Positions 47,901 to 56,112 of a stretch of 64,000 bases of DNA are shown piece after piece. The notes below the pieces were generated by a model. It was not told the DNA's origin and did not search any database. It worked only from the letters and a program-made list of their open reading frames with translations. The position numbers and the translations under genes were made by a program. The DNA is from Pantoea vagans (GTDB lineage Bacteria > Pseudomonadota > Gammaproteobacteria > Enterobacterales > Enterobacteriaceae), in assembly GCF_004792415.1 (NCBI RefSeq), contig NZ_CP038853.1, forward strand, positions 1,364,001 to 1,428,000, in the 5' to 3' direction. Position 1 is the first letter of the stretch; every line of letters starts with the position of its first letter.

Positions 47901-49040
47901 ATGATTACAATCAAAATGAAATTGATACCTTTGCTGGTATCCGCCACATTCCTTGTCGGGTGTACAGTCGAACCCGGTTCTCGTCTTTCTACATCAGGAA
48001 AAGATGTTATTGAGCAACAGGATAGCAACTTTGACATCGATAAATATGTCAACGTCTTCCCGTTAACGCCTTCACTGGTTGAGAAAATGCGTCCTAAGCC
48101 TCTGGTGGCTCAGGCGAACCCTTCACTGCAGAACGAAATTCAGAACTACGAATACCGTATCGGTGTGGGCGATGTCCTGACCGTGACGGTCTGGGATCAC
48201 CCGGAACTGACGACCCCTGCGGGTCAGTACCGTAGCGCTAGCGACACCGGTAACTGGGTGCATTCTGACGGCACCATCTTCTATCCCTACATTGGCCGTG
48301 TGCGTGTAGCGGGCCGTACCGTTGGCGAAGTGCGTAACGAAGTGGCACGCCGCCTGGCACAATACATTGAAAGCCCACAGGTTGATGTGAGCATCGCCTC
48401 GTTTAAATCACAGAAAACCTATGTCACCGGTTCGGTAACGACCTCAGGTCAGCAGCCAATCACTAACGTGCCATTGACGATTCTGGACGCGATTAACGCC
48501 GCTGGCGGCCTGGCCGCTGATGCTGACTGGCGTAACGTCGTGCTGACGCACAACGGTCGTGAACAGCGCGTCTCGCTGCAGGCACTGATGCAGAATGGTG
48601 ACCTGAGCCAGAACCACCTCCTCTATCCGGGCGATATCCTTTACGTTCCGCGTAACGATGATCTGAAAATCTTCGTGATGGGTGAAGTGAAGCAGCAGGC
48701 GACCCTGAAAATGGACCGTAGCGGCATGACGCTGGCGGAAGCACTGGGCAACGCGGCCGGGATGGATCAAACCACCTCTGACGCCACCGGCGTCTTCGTT
48801 ATCCGTCCACTGCGCGGCACCGATCGCAATAAGATTGCCAACATCTATCAGTTGAACACCAAAGATGCGGCATCCATGGTGATGGGAACCGAATTCCAGC
48901 TTCAGCCCTATGACATTGTCTATGTCACCTCAACGCCGCTGACGCGCTGGAACCGTGTGATCTCGCAATTACTGCCAACCATTGCGGGTATCAACGATGT
49001 GAGCGAGAGCGCACTGCGTATCCGCAACTGGTCGAACTAA
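47901..49040 (+). CDS. wza: Outer-membrane polysaccharide export protein Wza
   Basis: A 379-residue lipoprotein forming the octameric outer-membrane channel for the polymer. Signal peptide [16 protein letters not shown] has a lipobox ending in C21 (LVGC), then the polysaccharide export domain ([20 protein letters not shown]), two SLBB-type domains ([31 protein letters not shown]) and a C-terminal membrane helix region. AmsH equivalent. It is followed by wzb after 9 bases. Confidence 0.96.
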   Translation: MITIKMKLIPLLVSATFLVGCTVEPGSRLSTSGKDVIEQQDSNFDIDKYVNVFPLTPSLVEKMRPKPLVAQANPSLQNEIQNYEYRIGVGDVLTVTVWDHPELTTPAGQYRSASDTGNWVHSDGTIFYPYIGRVRVAGRTVGEVRNEVARRLAQYIESPQVDVSIASFKSQKTYVTGSVTTSGQQPITNVPLTILDAINAAGGLAADADWRNVVLTHNGREQRVSLQALMQNGDLSQNHLLYPGDILYVPRNDDLKIFVMGEVKQQATLKMDRSGMTLAEALGNAAGMDQTTSDATGVFVIRPLRGTDRNKIANIYQLNTKDAASMVMGTEFQLQPYDIVYVTSTPLTRWNRVISQLLPTIAGINDVSESALRIRNWSN

Positions 49041-49049
49041 GGTCTGACC

Positions 49050-49484
49050 ATGATTACGTCCGTGTTAGTCGTTTGCGTAGGCAACATCTGCCGCTCTCCG
49101 ACCGGAGAGCGCCTGTTTAAACGTGCGCTGCCCGATTTAGATGTTCGCTCTGCCGGCCTGGGGGCCCTTGTCGGCCACCCGGCCGACAAAATGGCATCTT
49201 CCGTAGCCGAAGCGCAGGGTCTGTCGCTGGAAGGCCATCAGGCACAGCAGTTGACGGCCGAAATGTGCCGCAACACTGACCTGATTCTGGTCATGGAGAA
49301 GCGGCATATTGAACAGGTGAATCGCATCGACCCCGCCGCACGTGGCAAAACCATGTTGCTTGGGCACTGGCTCAATCAGAAAGAAATTGCGGATCCGTAT
49401 CGAAAAAGCCGTGAGGCCTTTGAAGAGATTTACGGATTACTGGAAAACGCTACCCAGAAATGGGTCAACGTATTAAGCCGATAG
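49050..49484 (+). CDS. wzb: Low-molecular-weight protein tyrosine phosphatase Wzb
   Basis: A 144-residue phosphatase that dephosphorylates Wzc and keeps the export cycle running. The P-loop VCVGNICRSPTGE is at about residues 7-19 with the catalytic cysteine of CxxxxxR, and the general acid is in IADPYRKS near the C-terminus. AmsI equivalent. It lies between wza and wzc, 12 bases before the wzc ATG. Confidence 0.96.
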   Translation: MITSVLVVCVGNICRSPTGERLFKRALPDLDVRSAGLGALVGHPADKMASSVAEAQGLSLEGHQAQQLTAEMCRNTDLILVMEKRHIEQVNRIDPAARGKTMLLGHWLNQKEIADPYRKSREAFEEIYGLLENATQKWVNVLSR

Positions 49485-49496
49485 TTGGGATTATCC

Positions 49497-51674
49497 ATGA
49501 ATATAAAAAATAAGGTCAGAACCGCGCCGGGAGAGGAGTCGAATGGATGGGATCTGGCGCATCTTGTGGGACAGCTAATTGACCATCGCTGGATCATTGT
49601 TGCCGTTACCGCTTTTTTCATGCTGGCGGGAACACTCTACACACTGTTTGCGACACCGATTTATAGCGCCGATGCGTTAGTTCAGGTTGAGCAGAAGAAT
49701 GCCAGCACCGTTCTGAACGAAATCGACAGCATTCTGCCACCGACGCCTGCCTCTGATACGGAAATCGAGATTCTGGAATCCCGTATGGTCATCGGCAAAA
49801 CCGTTGACGATCTGGGTCTGGATACCGTGGTTGAGCAGAACTACTTTCCGGTCATCGGCAAGGGTCTGTCGCGCCTGATGGGCAACAAACCGGCCAGTAT
49901 CGCGATTTCGCGTCTGGAAATCCCACGCACTATCGACAAACGTAACGTTGAACTGGAAGTGACCGGTCCGGATAGCTACACCGTCTCGAAAGATGGTGAT
50001 GAGCTGTTCAAAGGTAAAGTCGGCCAGCTGGAGTCGCACGGCGATATCAGCATGCTGGTGAGCGAGATTCACGCCGATGAAGGCACCAGCTTCACCGTGA
50101 CCAAGCTGAATGACCTGCAGGCGATCCGTTCTGTGCTCTCTAACCTGACCGTGGCAGACAAAGGTAAAGATACCGGCGTGCTGGGTCTGGAATATCTGGG
50201 TGAAGATCCGGAGCAGATCAGCAAAGTGCTGAACCAGATCGTGAACAACTATCTGTTACAGAACGTTGAACGCAAGTCAGAGCAGGCCGAGAAAAGCCTG
50301 GAGTTCTTACGCACTCAGCTGCCTGCCGTTCGCAGCAAGCTGGATGAAGCGGAGAACAAGCTGAACACCTTCCGCCGCCAGAACGAATCTGTTGACCTGT
50401 CGCTGGAAGCGAAATCTGCCCTGGACTCCTCTGTCAGCGTGCAGAGTCAGCTGAACGAACTGACCTTCCGTGAAGCAGAAGTTTCTCAGCTGTTTACCAA
50501 AGATCACCCGACTTACCGCGCGCTGCTGGAAAAACGCAAAACGCTGGAAGGTGAGCAGGCTCAGCTGAACAAGAAAATTTCTGGCATGCCACAGACTCAG
50601 CAGGAAATCCTGCGTCTGACCCGTGATGTTCAGTCAGGTCAGGAGATCTACATGCAGCTGCTGAATCGTCAGCAGGAGCTGGGCATCAGTAAAGCCAGCA
50701 CCGTAGGTGATGTCCGCATCATCGACAACGCGCAGACGGCTAACGCGCCGGTTGCACCGAAGAAGATGCTGATCATTGCCGCAAGCCTGATTCTGGGTCT
50801 GTTCGTGTCAGTAGGTCTGGTTCTGCTGAAAGCACTGCTGCATCACGGCATCGAGAACCCGGATCAGCTGGAAGAGCTGGGCATGAATGTCTATGCCAGC
50901 GTTCCCCTGTCTGACTGGCAGCGTAAGAAAGATACCGAAGCACTGGCGCGTCGTGGCAGCAAGGTGAAAACCGATCCGCACGAAACGCTGCTGGCGCTGG
51001 GTAATCCGACTGACCTCTCCATCGAAGCGATTCGTAGCCTGCGTACCAGCCTGCACTTCGCCATGATGGAAGCGAAGAACAACATCCTGATGATCACCGG
51101 TGCCAGCCCGGGTATTGGTAAAACCTTTATCTGTGCCAACCTGGCCACCCTGATTGCCAAAGCAGGCCAGCGTGTCCTGTTCATCGATGGTGACATGCGT
51201 CGTGGTTATACCCACGAACTGCTGGGCGCGGATAACAAATCTGGCCTGTCCAACGTGCTGTCCGGTAAAACCGAATTCAGCCCGGCGCTGATTCAGCAGG
51301 GCGTGTACGGTTTCGATTTCCTGCCACGTGGTCAGGTTCCGCCGAACCCGTCTGAGCTGCTGATGCATCGTCGCATGGGTGAGCTGCTGGATTGGGCGAG
51401 CAAGAACTACGACCTGGTGTTAATCGATACGCCGCCAATCCTGGCCGTCACCGATGCGTCAATTATCGGTAAGCTGGCCGGCACCTCACTGATGGTGGCG
51501 CGTTTCGAAGCCAACACCACCAAAGAAGTGGACGTCAGCTTCAAACGCTTTGCCCAGAACGGTATTGAGATTAAAGGTGTGATCCTCAACGCCGTGGTAC
51601 GCAAAGCCGCGAATGCCTACGGTTATGGCTATGACTACTACGCCTATGACTACGGTAAGACCAACAAAAGCTGA
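49497..51674 (+). CDS. wzc: Polysaccharide co-polymerase/tyrosine autokinase Wzc
   Basis: A 725-residue PCP-2a protein. Membrane helices lie at about 28-50 (WIIVAVTAFFMLAG) and 420-440 (LIIAASLILGLFVSVGLVLL), around a periplasmic coiled domain. The cytoplasmic BY-kinase has Walker A TGASPGIGKTF, Walker A' VLFIDGDMRRG, Walker B LVLIDTPPI, and a tyrosine cluster in the last 20 residues (seven Tyr in AYGYGYDYYAYDYG). A TTG four codons upstream is a poorer start. AmsA equivalent; followed by a strong terminator-like hairpin. Confidence 0.96.
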   Translation: MNIKNKVRTAPGEESNGWDLAHLVGQLIDHRWIIVAVTAFFMLAGTLYTLFATPIYSADALVQVEQKNASTVLNEIDSILPPTPASDTEIEILESRMVIGKTVDDLGLDTVVEQNYFPVIGKGLSRLMGNKPASIAISRLEIPRTIDKRNVELEVTGPDSYTVSKDGDELFKGKVGQLESHGDISMLVSEIHADEGTSFTVTKLNDLQAIRSVLSNLTVADKGKDTGVLGLEYLGEDPEQISKVLNQIVNNYLLQNVERKSEQAEKSLEFLRTQLPAVRSKLDEAENKLNTFRRQNESVDLSLEAKSALDSSVSVQSQLNELTFREAEVSQLFTKDHPTYRALLEKRKTLEGEQAQLNKKISGMPQTQQEILRLTRDVQSGQEIYMQLLNRQQELGISKASTVGDVRIIDNAQTANAPVAPKKMLIIAASLILGLFVSVGLVLLKALLHHGIENPDQLEELGMNVYASVPLSDWQRKKDTEALARRGSKVKTDPHETLLALGNPTDLSIEAIRSLRTSLHFAMMEAKNNILMITGASPGIGKTFICANLATLIAKAGQRVLFIDGDMRRGYTHELLGADNKSGLSNVLSGKTEFSPALIQQGVYGFDFLPRGQVPPNPSELLMHRRMGELLDWASKNYDLVLIDTPPILAVTDASIIGKLAGTSLMVARFEANTTKEVDVSFKRFAQNGIEIKGVILNAVVRKAANAYGYGYDYYAYDYGKTNKS

Positions 51675-51692
51675 TCATTGAGTAACAACGAG

Positions 51693-51716
51693 GGGGCGGT
51701 CTGACCGCCCCTTTTT
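51693..51716 (+). terminator. Attenuator/terminator after wzc
   Basis: GGGGCGGT (51693-51700) pairs with ACCGCCCC (51704-51711) around a 3-base loop, then five T. It stands 18 bases after wzc, inside the operon. In E. coli group 1 capsule operons a stem-loop at the same place limits transcription into the downstream genes, and RfaH counters it. Confidence 0.85.
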
Positions 51717-51944
51717 ATCGTCCCTTTGAATGACGACACGCATCAATTTACACAGGTTATTCTGTCCAAACCCACAAAAGCGATACCTCTATAAATCGCA
51801 TGGCGAGCGTCACTCAACAGAATTCATGACCGGCAGGGTATCGCCCGCACGCATAGCCGCTATCAGGCTCGCTGAAAAGCCAGCCGGGAAGGCGAAGCGT
51901 CATTGTTGCTGGCATGAGAACTTGTGGAATTAAGGAATCACACC

Positions 51945-53081
51945 ATGGCTCCCTATTGGTATGTATCAGGCTTTTTGCTGCTGCTTTCGCTGTTTGAAAT
52001 AGCGCTGAAAAAAGACGAACGCACAAATCATATTTTGACCTGGCTGCTCTGTTTTGCTGCCGTTTTGCTGATTATCTTCGGGGGAATACGCGGTCTCGGC
52101 ACCGGCATGGATGATTTTCAGTACCGGAGCTTCTTTGAGGACTTTGTAAGACGCATTGAAATTAACGGCTTCTTTAAAACCGTTGCGTTTTTCCGTTACG
52201 AACCGCTGATTTTTGCGATGGCCTGGCTCACCAGTCTGGTTTCGCACAATGCCAGCATCTTCCTGTTTGTTTTCTGTGCCACGGCTGTTTCCATCAATAC
52301 CTGGTTTTTCAGGAAGATGTCACCCTATCCGGTGCTGGCGCTGGTGCTCTATTCGGCCCACATCTTTATCAACAAAGACATTAACCAGATTCGCTTTGGC
52401 CTCAGTTCGGCGCTGTTCCTGGGCGTCCTGTGGTCGATCTATCTCAAGCGCTACTGGTGGGCGTTTACCTTCTTCATTCTGTCGTTCACGAGTCACAACA
52501 CCGGTGTCATGGTCGTCACGCTGATACCGTTCCTGTTTATTCGTGACTGGCGCTGGTGGCCGGTCATTATCATCGTTGCCAGTCTGCCGCTGTCCGTGGT
52601 GGGCGGTTCCAGCTTCATTGCTCTGATTGCCGGTCATCTGGGGTCGCTGGGGGAGAGGGCATCGGGCTATAACAATGACCCGTCCTATGCCATGGGTGGC
52701 AGCATCCTGGCCGTGTCGAACCTGAAGAACATTATGCTGGTGTTCGTCTTCTTCTACTTCATGCTGACCGACGAGCTGAAGCGCGAAAACTACGCCCAGT
52801 ATCGCCTTAACTACCTGCTGATTCTGAGCTTTGCTATCGGCGGTGCGATCAGGATCTTCCTGTACAACTTCCCGTCAGGTTCGCGTCTGTCCAACTATCT
52901 GCAACAGGTCGAGCCGATCATCCTGACCTCGCTGATTTACCAGGCCAGACGATCGTGGAAGCCCGCGCTTTACGCCATGCTGGTCTTCTTCCTGCTCTAT
53001 TACCTTTACTACAACACCATTTCGACCAAGCAGGCGGTTACCGGCTATGAAGTGGCGCGTGAGTTTTGGCTGGTCCACTAA
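51945..53081 (+). CDS. wceL: EPS polymerase candidate (EpsG/Wzy-like; AmsC/WceL)
   Basis: A 378-residue integral membrane protein with about ten helices of the EpsG family. Marks are GIRGLGTGMDDFQYRSFF in an early loop and INKDINQIRFGLSSALFLGV, with charged residues that characterise this polymerase family. The ATG at 51945 has AAGGA upstream; a GTG seven codons earlier is a poorer start. It lies after the attenuator, where the ams and wce operons have amsC/wceL. Role as repeat-unit polymerase is by operon logic, since no other Wzy candidate is in the cluster. Confidence 0.85.
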   Translation: MAPYWYVSGFLLLLSLFEIALKKDERTNHILTWLLCFAAVLLIIFGGIRGLGTGMDDFQYRSFFEDFVRRIEINGFFKTVAFFRYEPLIFAMAWLTSLVSHNASIFLFVFCATAVSINTWFFRKMSPYPVLALVLYSAHIFINKDINQIRFGLSSALFLGVLWSIYLKRYWWAFTFFILSFTSHNTGVMVVTLIPFLFIRDWRWWPVIIIVASLPLSVVGGSSFIALIAGHLGSLGERASGYNNDPSYAMGGSILAVSNLKNIMLVFVFFYFMLTDELKRENYAQYRLNYLLILSFAIGGAIRIFLYNFPSGSRLSNYLQQVEPIILTSLIYQARRSWKPALYAMLVFFLLYYLYYNTISTKQAVTGYEVAREFWLVH

Positions 53082-53090
53082 TTAACCCAT

Positions 53091-53130
53091 CGATCGCCCC
53101 TGCGTGAAGAGATTCACACAGGGGCGATCG
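53091..53130 (+). other. Strong hairpin in the wceL-wceB gap
   Basis: CGATCGCCCCTGCGTGAA pairs with TTCACACAGGGGCGATCG with one mismatch around a GAGA tetraloop. No T tract follows, so it is not a classic terminator; it could protect or process the polycistronic mRNA. Confidence 0.7.
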
Positions 53131-53209
53131 ACGGTAAGCACACCGGTTTTTTGTCGACCCTTGTCGATTGAACGGATTATTTTTGAACTATTTTAATGAG
53201 GTGCTGGCA

Positions 53210-54127
53210 ATGAAGGACATTCGTTTCTCCATCGTAATTCCGGCTTATAACGCGTCAGAATCGATTGTCACGACGCTGGATTGCGTTAAAGCACAAACGT
53301 ATCGCAATTTTGAAGTCATCATCGTGGATGATAAATCTGCGGATGCCGCCGCGCTGGCGGAGGTGGTTCGCAGCGACCGCTACCAGGATCTCGACATCAA
53401 TCTGGTGCTCTCTGAGGTTAAGCTCAACGGGGCCGGTGCGCGTAACAAAGGCATTGAGCTGGCGACCGGTGACTATGTCAGCTTCCTTGACGCCGATGAT
53501 GAGTGGGCGGCAGATAAACTGCAGCAGGTGAGTGAAAAGATTGCTCAGCTGGAAGCCCAGGGTAAAAAGAACTTCGTCATTTTCAGCCAGGTGAACATTT
53601 ATCAGGACGGCACGTTCCTGAAAGTGATGCCAATGCAGCCACCGGGCAAAAATGAAACCGTCGCCGAGTATCTGTTCGGCTGCTACGGCTTTATCCAGAC
53701 CAGCACCATTGTGCTGAAGCGCGAAGATGCGGCGAAGATTCAGTTCGATACCCGTTACATCCGTCATCAGGATTATGATTTCTGCATTCGTGCCGACCGC
53801 ATGGGCTATGACTTTGTGATGATCGCCGCACCGCTGGCGAACTACCACCTGGTCACTAAGTTTGGCTCAAAACATAAAGGCGAATCGGTGAACTACTCGA
53901 TGTTCTGGCTCGATAGCATGAAGCCGCATCTTACCCCGCGTGATATCCACACCTACAAAGCCTTTAAGCTGCCGCTGCGCTACAAAATGGATGGCAAGTC
54001 GCTGATGGCAAGCCTGAGCTTTGCGCGTTACTTCTTCCTCACTAACAAAGACAACCGTGCTTATTTTATGAACCGGGTTAAAGACAAGGTCAAAGCACGT
54101 TTTGGCGGTGAGAAAGCACTCTCCTGA
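53210..54127 (+). CDS. wceB: Family 2 glycosyltransferase (AmsB/WceB-like)
   Basis: A 305-residue cytoplasmic GT-A enzyme. FSIVIPAYNASESIVTTLDC opens the fold, VIIVDDKSAD carries the nucleotide-binding aspartate, and FLDADDEWAADKL is the DxD metal site. YIRHQDYDFCIRADRMGYDF is the usual ED-like acceptor region. The ATG at 53210 has GAGGTG upstream; a TTG at 53168 is unlikely. It adds a sugar to the growing EPS repeat unit; which one is not visible. It sits third after wzc, as amsB does. Confidence 0.88.
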   Translation: MKDIRFSIVIPAYNASESIVTTLDCVKAQTYRNFEVIIVDDKSADAAALAEVVRSDRYQDLDINLVLSEVKLNGAGARNKGIELATGDYVSFLDADDEWAADKLQQVSEKIAQLEAQGKKNFVIFSQVNIYQDGTFLKVMPMQPPGKNETVAEYLFGCYGFIQTSTIVLKREDAAKIQFDTRYIRHQDYDFCIRADRMGYDFVMIAAPLANYHLVTKFGSKHKGESVNYSMFWLDSMKPHLTPRDIHTYKAFKLPLRYKMDGKSLMASLSFARYFFLTNKDNRAYFMNRVKDKVKARFGGEKALS

Positions 54128-54146
54128 CGCGCGCCGCGCCTCGTTC

Positions 54147-54166
54147 TGCTCCTGACGCCAGGAGCA
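54147..54166 (+). other. Hairpin between the two family 2 glycosyltransferase genes
   Basis: TGCTCCTG (54147-54154) and CAGGAGCA (54159-54166) form a perfect 8-bp stem with a 4-base loop, followed by a pyrimidine-rich CCTCTCTTTTC. A weak attenuator or processing site inside the EPS operon. Confidence 0.5.
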
Positions 54167-54196
54167 CCTCTCTTTTCGTTTAATTCAGGGTTGAAG

Positions 54197-54949
54197 ATGA
54201 ATACTTCTGTTGGAACCGTTGGCATTGTCATGCCTATGTATAATGCACGTCAGACGGTATTACGCGCTGTGCAATCGGTTATCAATCAGCACTATACCGA
54301 CTGGCACCTCTATCTGGTCAACGATAAGTCCACGGATGACTCGCTGGAATTTGTGCGTGAGCATTGTCAGGATCCGCGCATTACCATTCTGGATAATGCG
54401 GTCAACATGGGCGCAGCAGAGACCCGCAACGTTGGACTACGCGCGGCGACTGAAGAGATTATCGCTTTTCTCGACAGCGACGATGAGTGGCATGCCGATA
54501 AGCTGAGCCAGCAGGTTGCGGCCATCGCGGCCGGTGATGATTTTGTGATTACCGAATATCACTATAAAACCCGCAAGGCCGAGCACGACATTACCTACAG
54601 CAAACCGTACCTGCAGCAGGAAAACTTTGTGAAGAAGCAGTATCGCGTCTGCTTTTCTTCCGTCTGTTTCCGCCGTCCACCTCAGGGGCTTTTCTTCCAG
54701 CGCAAAGGCCACGAAGATTTCCTGTTTTTGTATGAATTATTCACCCGCTATAAGCAGGCACGCGTAATTCAGACGATTCTGGTCAACTATTACGAATTAG
54801 GCGATTCCCTTTCACGTAATAAGAACAAAGCCGCCCAGTGGCACCTTGAATTATTAAGAATTATCTATAAAAACAATCCTTTAAAAATCTATTACTATTA
54901 CGCCTGGTATATGGTGAATGGTGTGCTGTTTACCCTTAAGCATCGTTAA
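54197..54949 (+). CDS. Family 2 glycosyltransferase (AmsE-like)
   Basis: A 250-residue GT-A enzyme. VGIVMPMYNARQTVLRAVQS and LYLVNDKSTDDSLEF are the nucleotide-binding part, FLDSDDEWHADKLS the DxD motif, and GHEDFLFLYELFTRYK the acceptor/catalytic helix. By size and type it corresponds to AmsE of amylovoran synthesis. ATG at 54197 chosen; a TTG two codons upstream is in frame. Its position before the GT4 gene differs from the ams order as I remember it. Confidence 0.85.
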   Translation: MNTSVGTVGIVMPMYNARQTVLRAVQSVINQHYTDWHLYLVNDKSTDDSLEFVREHCQDPRITILDNAVNMGAAETRNVGLRAATEEIIAFLDSDDEWHADKLSQQVAAIAAGDDFVITEYHYKTRKAEHDITYSKPYLQQENFVKKQYRVCFSSVCFRRPPQGLFFQRKGHEDFLFLYELFTRYKQARVIQTILVNYYELGDSLSRNKNKAAQWHLELLRIIYKNNPLKIYYYYAWYMVNGVLFTLKHR

Positions 54950-54995
54950 GCCTGTCGGCAGGATTGTCTTTAAAATTTGAGGTGGATAGCGTTTC

Positions 54996-56030
54996 ATGAA
55001 AAAAATTGTCCTGGTGATCAAAGATGCTTATTCGTATGCGGGCACCGAGAACATCTGTAACTTTATGTCAGAGTGTCTTGGCGAAACGCATGACGTCACC
55101 ATCTACTCGCTGGAAGGCAGCGGTAAAACCTTTTATCCGTTTGAGCATGTCAGAGAGATCGTCAGCTTCGAAGGGCAGAGCAACCCGATTAAAAGCGCGG
55201 TAGCGCGCATCAACGAAGAGGGTTTCGATACCGTCTTTCTGATCAGCATGGGTCGCCTGAGCGTGATGTTCGCTTTCTGGAATCTGCTGGCCATGAAGAA
55301 GAAGCGTGGCAAAGCCTACGCCTGCGAACATATAGCCATTAACTCCTTCAGCAAACCGATTAAGTTCCTCAAGTTTCTGCTGCTGCGCTACTACGACCGC
55401 GTGATTGTTCTGACCGAAAAAGATCATCAGGTGTTCAGCCGCTGGCGCATTCCCAGCAAGCCTATCCCCAACCCGGTGGTATACAAAGGCTATCAGCGTC
55501 AGACCCGCCATCGTCAGGCGCTGGCGGTGGGCCGTCTGGATAACCAGAAGGGCTTTGATCTGCTGCTGGATATCTGGCGCGACTTCGCCCGTACGCATGC
55601 CGACTGGACGCTGGTGATTGCCGGTGACGGCGAACTGCGTCAGCAACTGCACGACCAGGCGGCCGTGCTGGGCATTACCGACAGCGTGAAGTTTGTCGGC
55701 AAGGTCAGCAATATCAATGACTACTATCGCGACAGCGACATGGCGCTGATGACGTCGCGCTATGAAGGTTTGCCACTGGTGCTGCTGGAAGCGAAATCCT
55801 GGTCACTGCCGGTGGTGGCGTATGACTGCCCGACCGGGCCACAGGAGATCATCAACCACAGTGAAGATGGGTTCCTGGTCCCGATGAATGACAAAGCCAC
55901 GTTTCTGGCCCGAATGGAGCAGCTTGCCACCGATGATGCGCTGTTCTATGCCATGAGCGAAAAAACCAAACAAACCGCGCTGAAATTCGACGGTAACCAG
56001 ATTAAGCAAAGCTGGCTGTCATTGGTTTAA
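54996..56030 (+). CDS. Family 4 glycosyltransferase (AmsD-like)
   Basis: A 344-residue GT-B retaining enzyme. The N-terminal half has KDAYSYAGTENICNFM, and the C-terminal donor half has ALAVGRLDNQKGFDLLLDIW, LVIAGDGELRQQL, and the catalytic-region MTSRYEGLPLVLLEAKSW, the family's EX7E analogue. By length and class it corresponds to AmsD. Start ATG after a GAGGTGG. Sugar unknown. Confidence 0.88.
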   Translation: MKKIVLVIKDAYSYAGTENICNFMSECLGETHDVTIYSLEGSGKTFYPFEHVREIVSFEGQSNPIKSAVARINEEGFDTVFLISMGRLSVMFAFWNLLAMKKKRGKAYACEHIAINSFSKPIKFLKFLLLRYYDRVIVLTEKDHQVFSRWRIPSKPIPNPVVYKGYQRQTRHRQALAVGRLDNQKGFDLLLDIWRDFARTHADWTLVIAGDGELRQQLHDQAAVLGITDSVKFVGKVSNINDYYRDSDMALMTSRYEGLPLVLLEAKSWSLPVVAYDCPTGPQEIINHSEDGFLVPMNDKATFLARMEQLATDDALFYAMSEKTKQTALKFDGNQIKQSWLSLV

Positions 56031-56112
56031 CCGGAGCTGGAAAAGCTCACTTGCGACGTGCCTCAGGGACACCGCCATGGCCAATGGCCTTATTGACTAC
56101 GGGAATTGATGC

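Noticed and set aside
51730..51933. 67-codon frame between wzc and wceL
   Set aside because: No Shine-Dalgarno, no homology, and it starts just after a terminator; the gap is better explained as an attenuator spacer.
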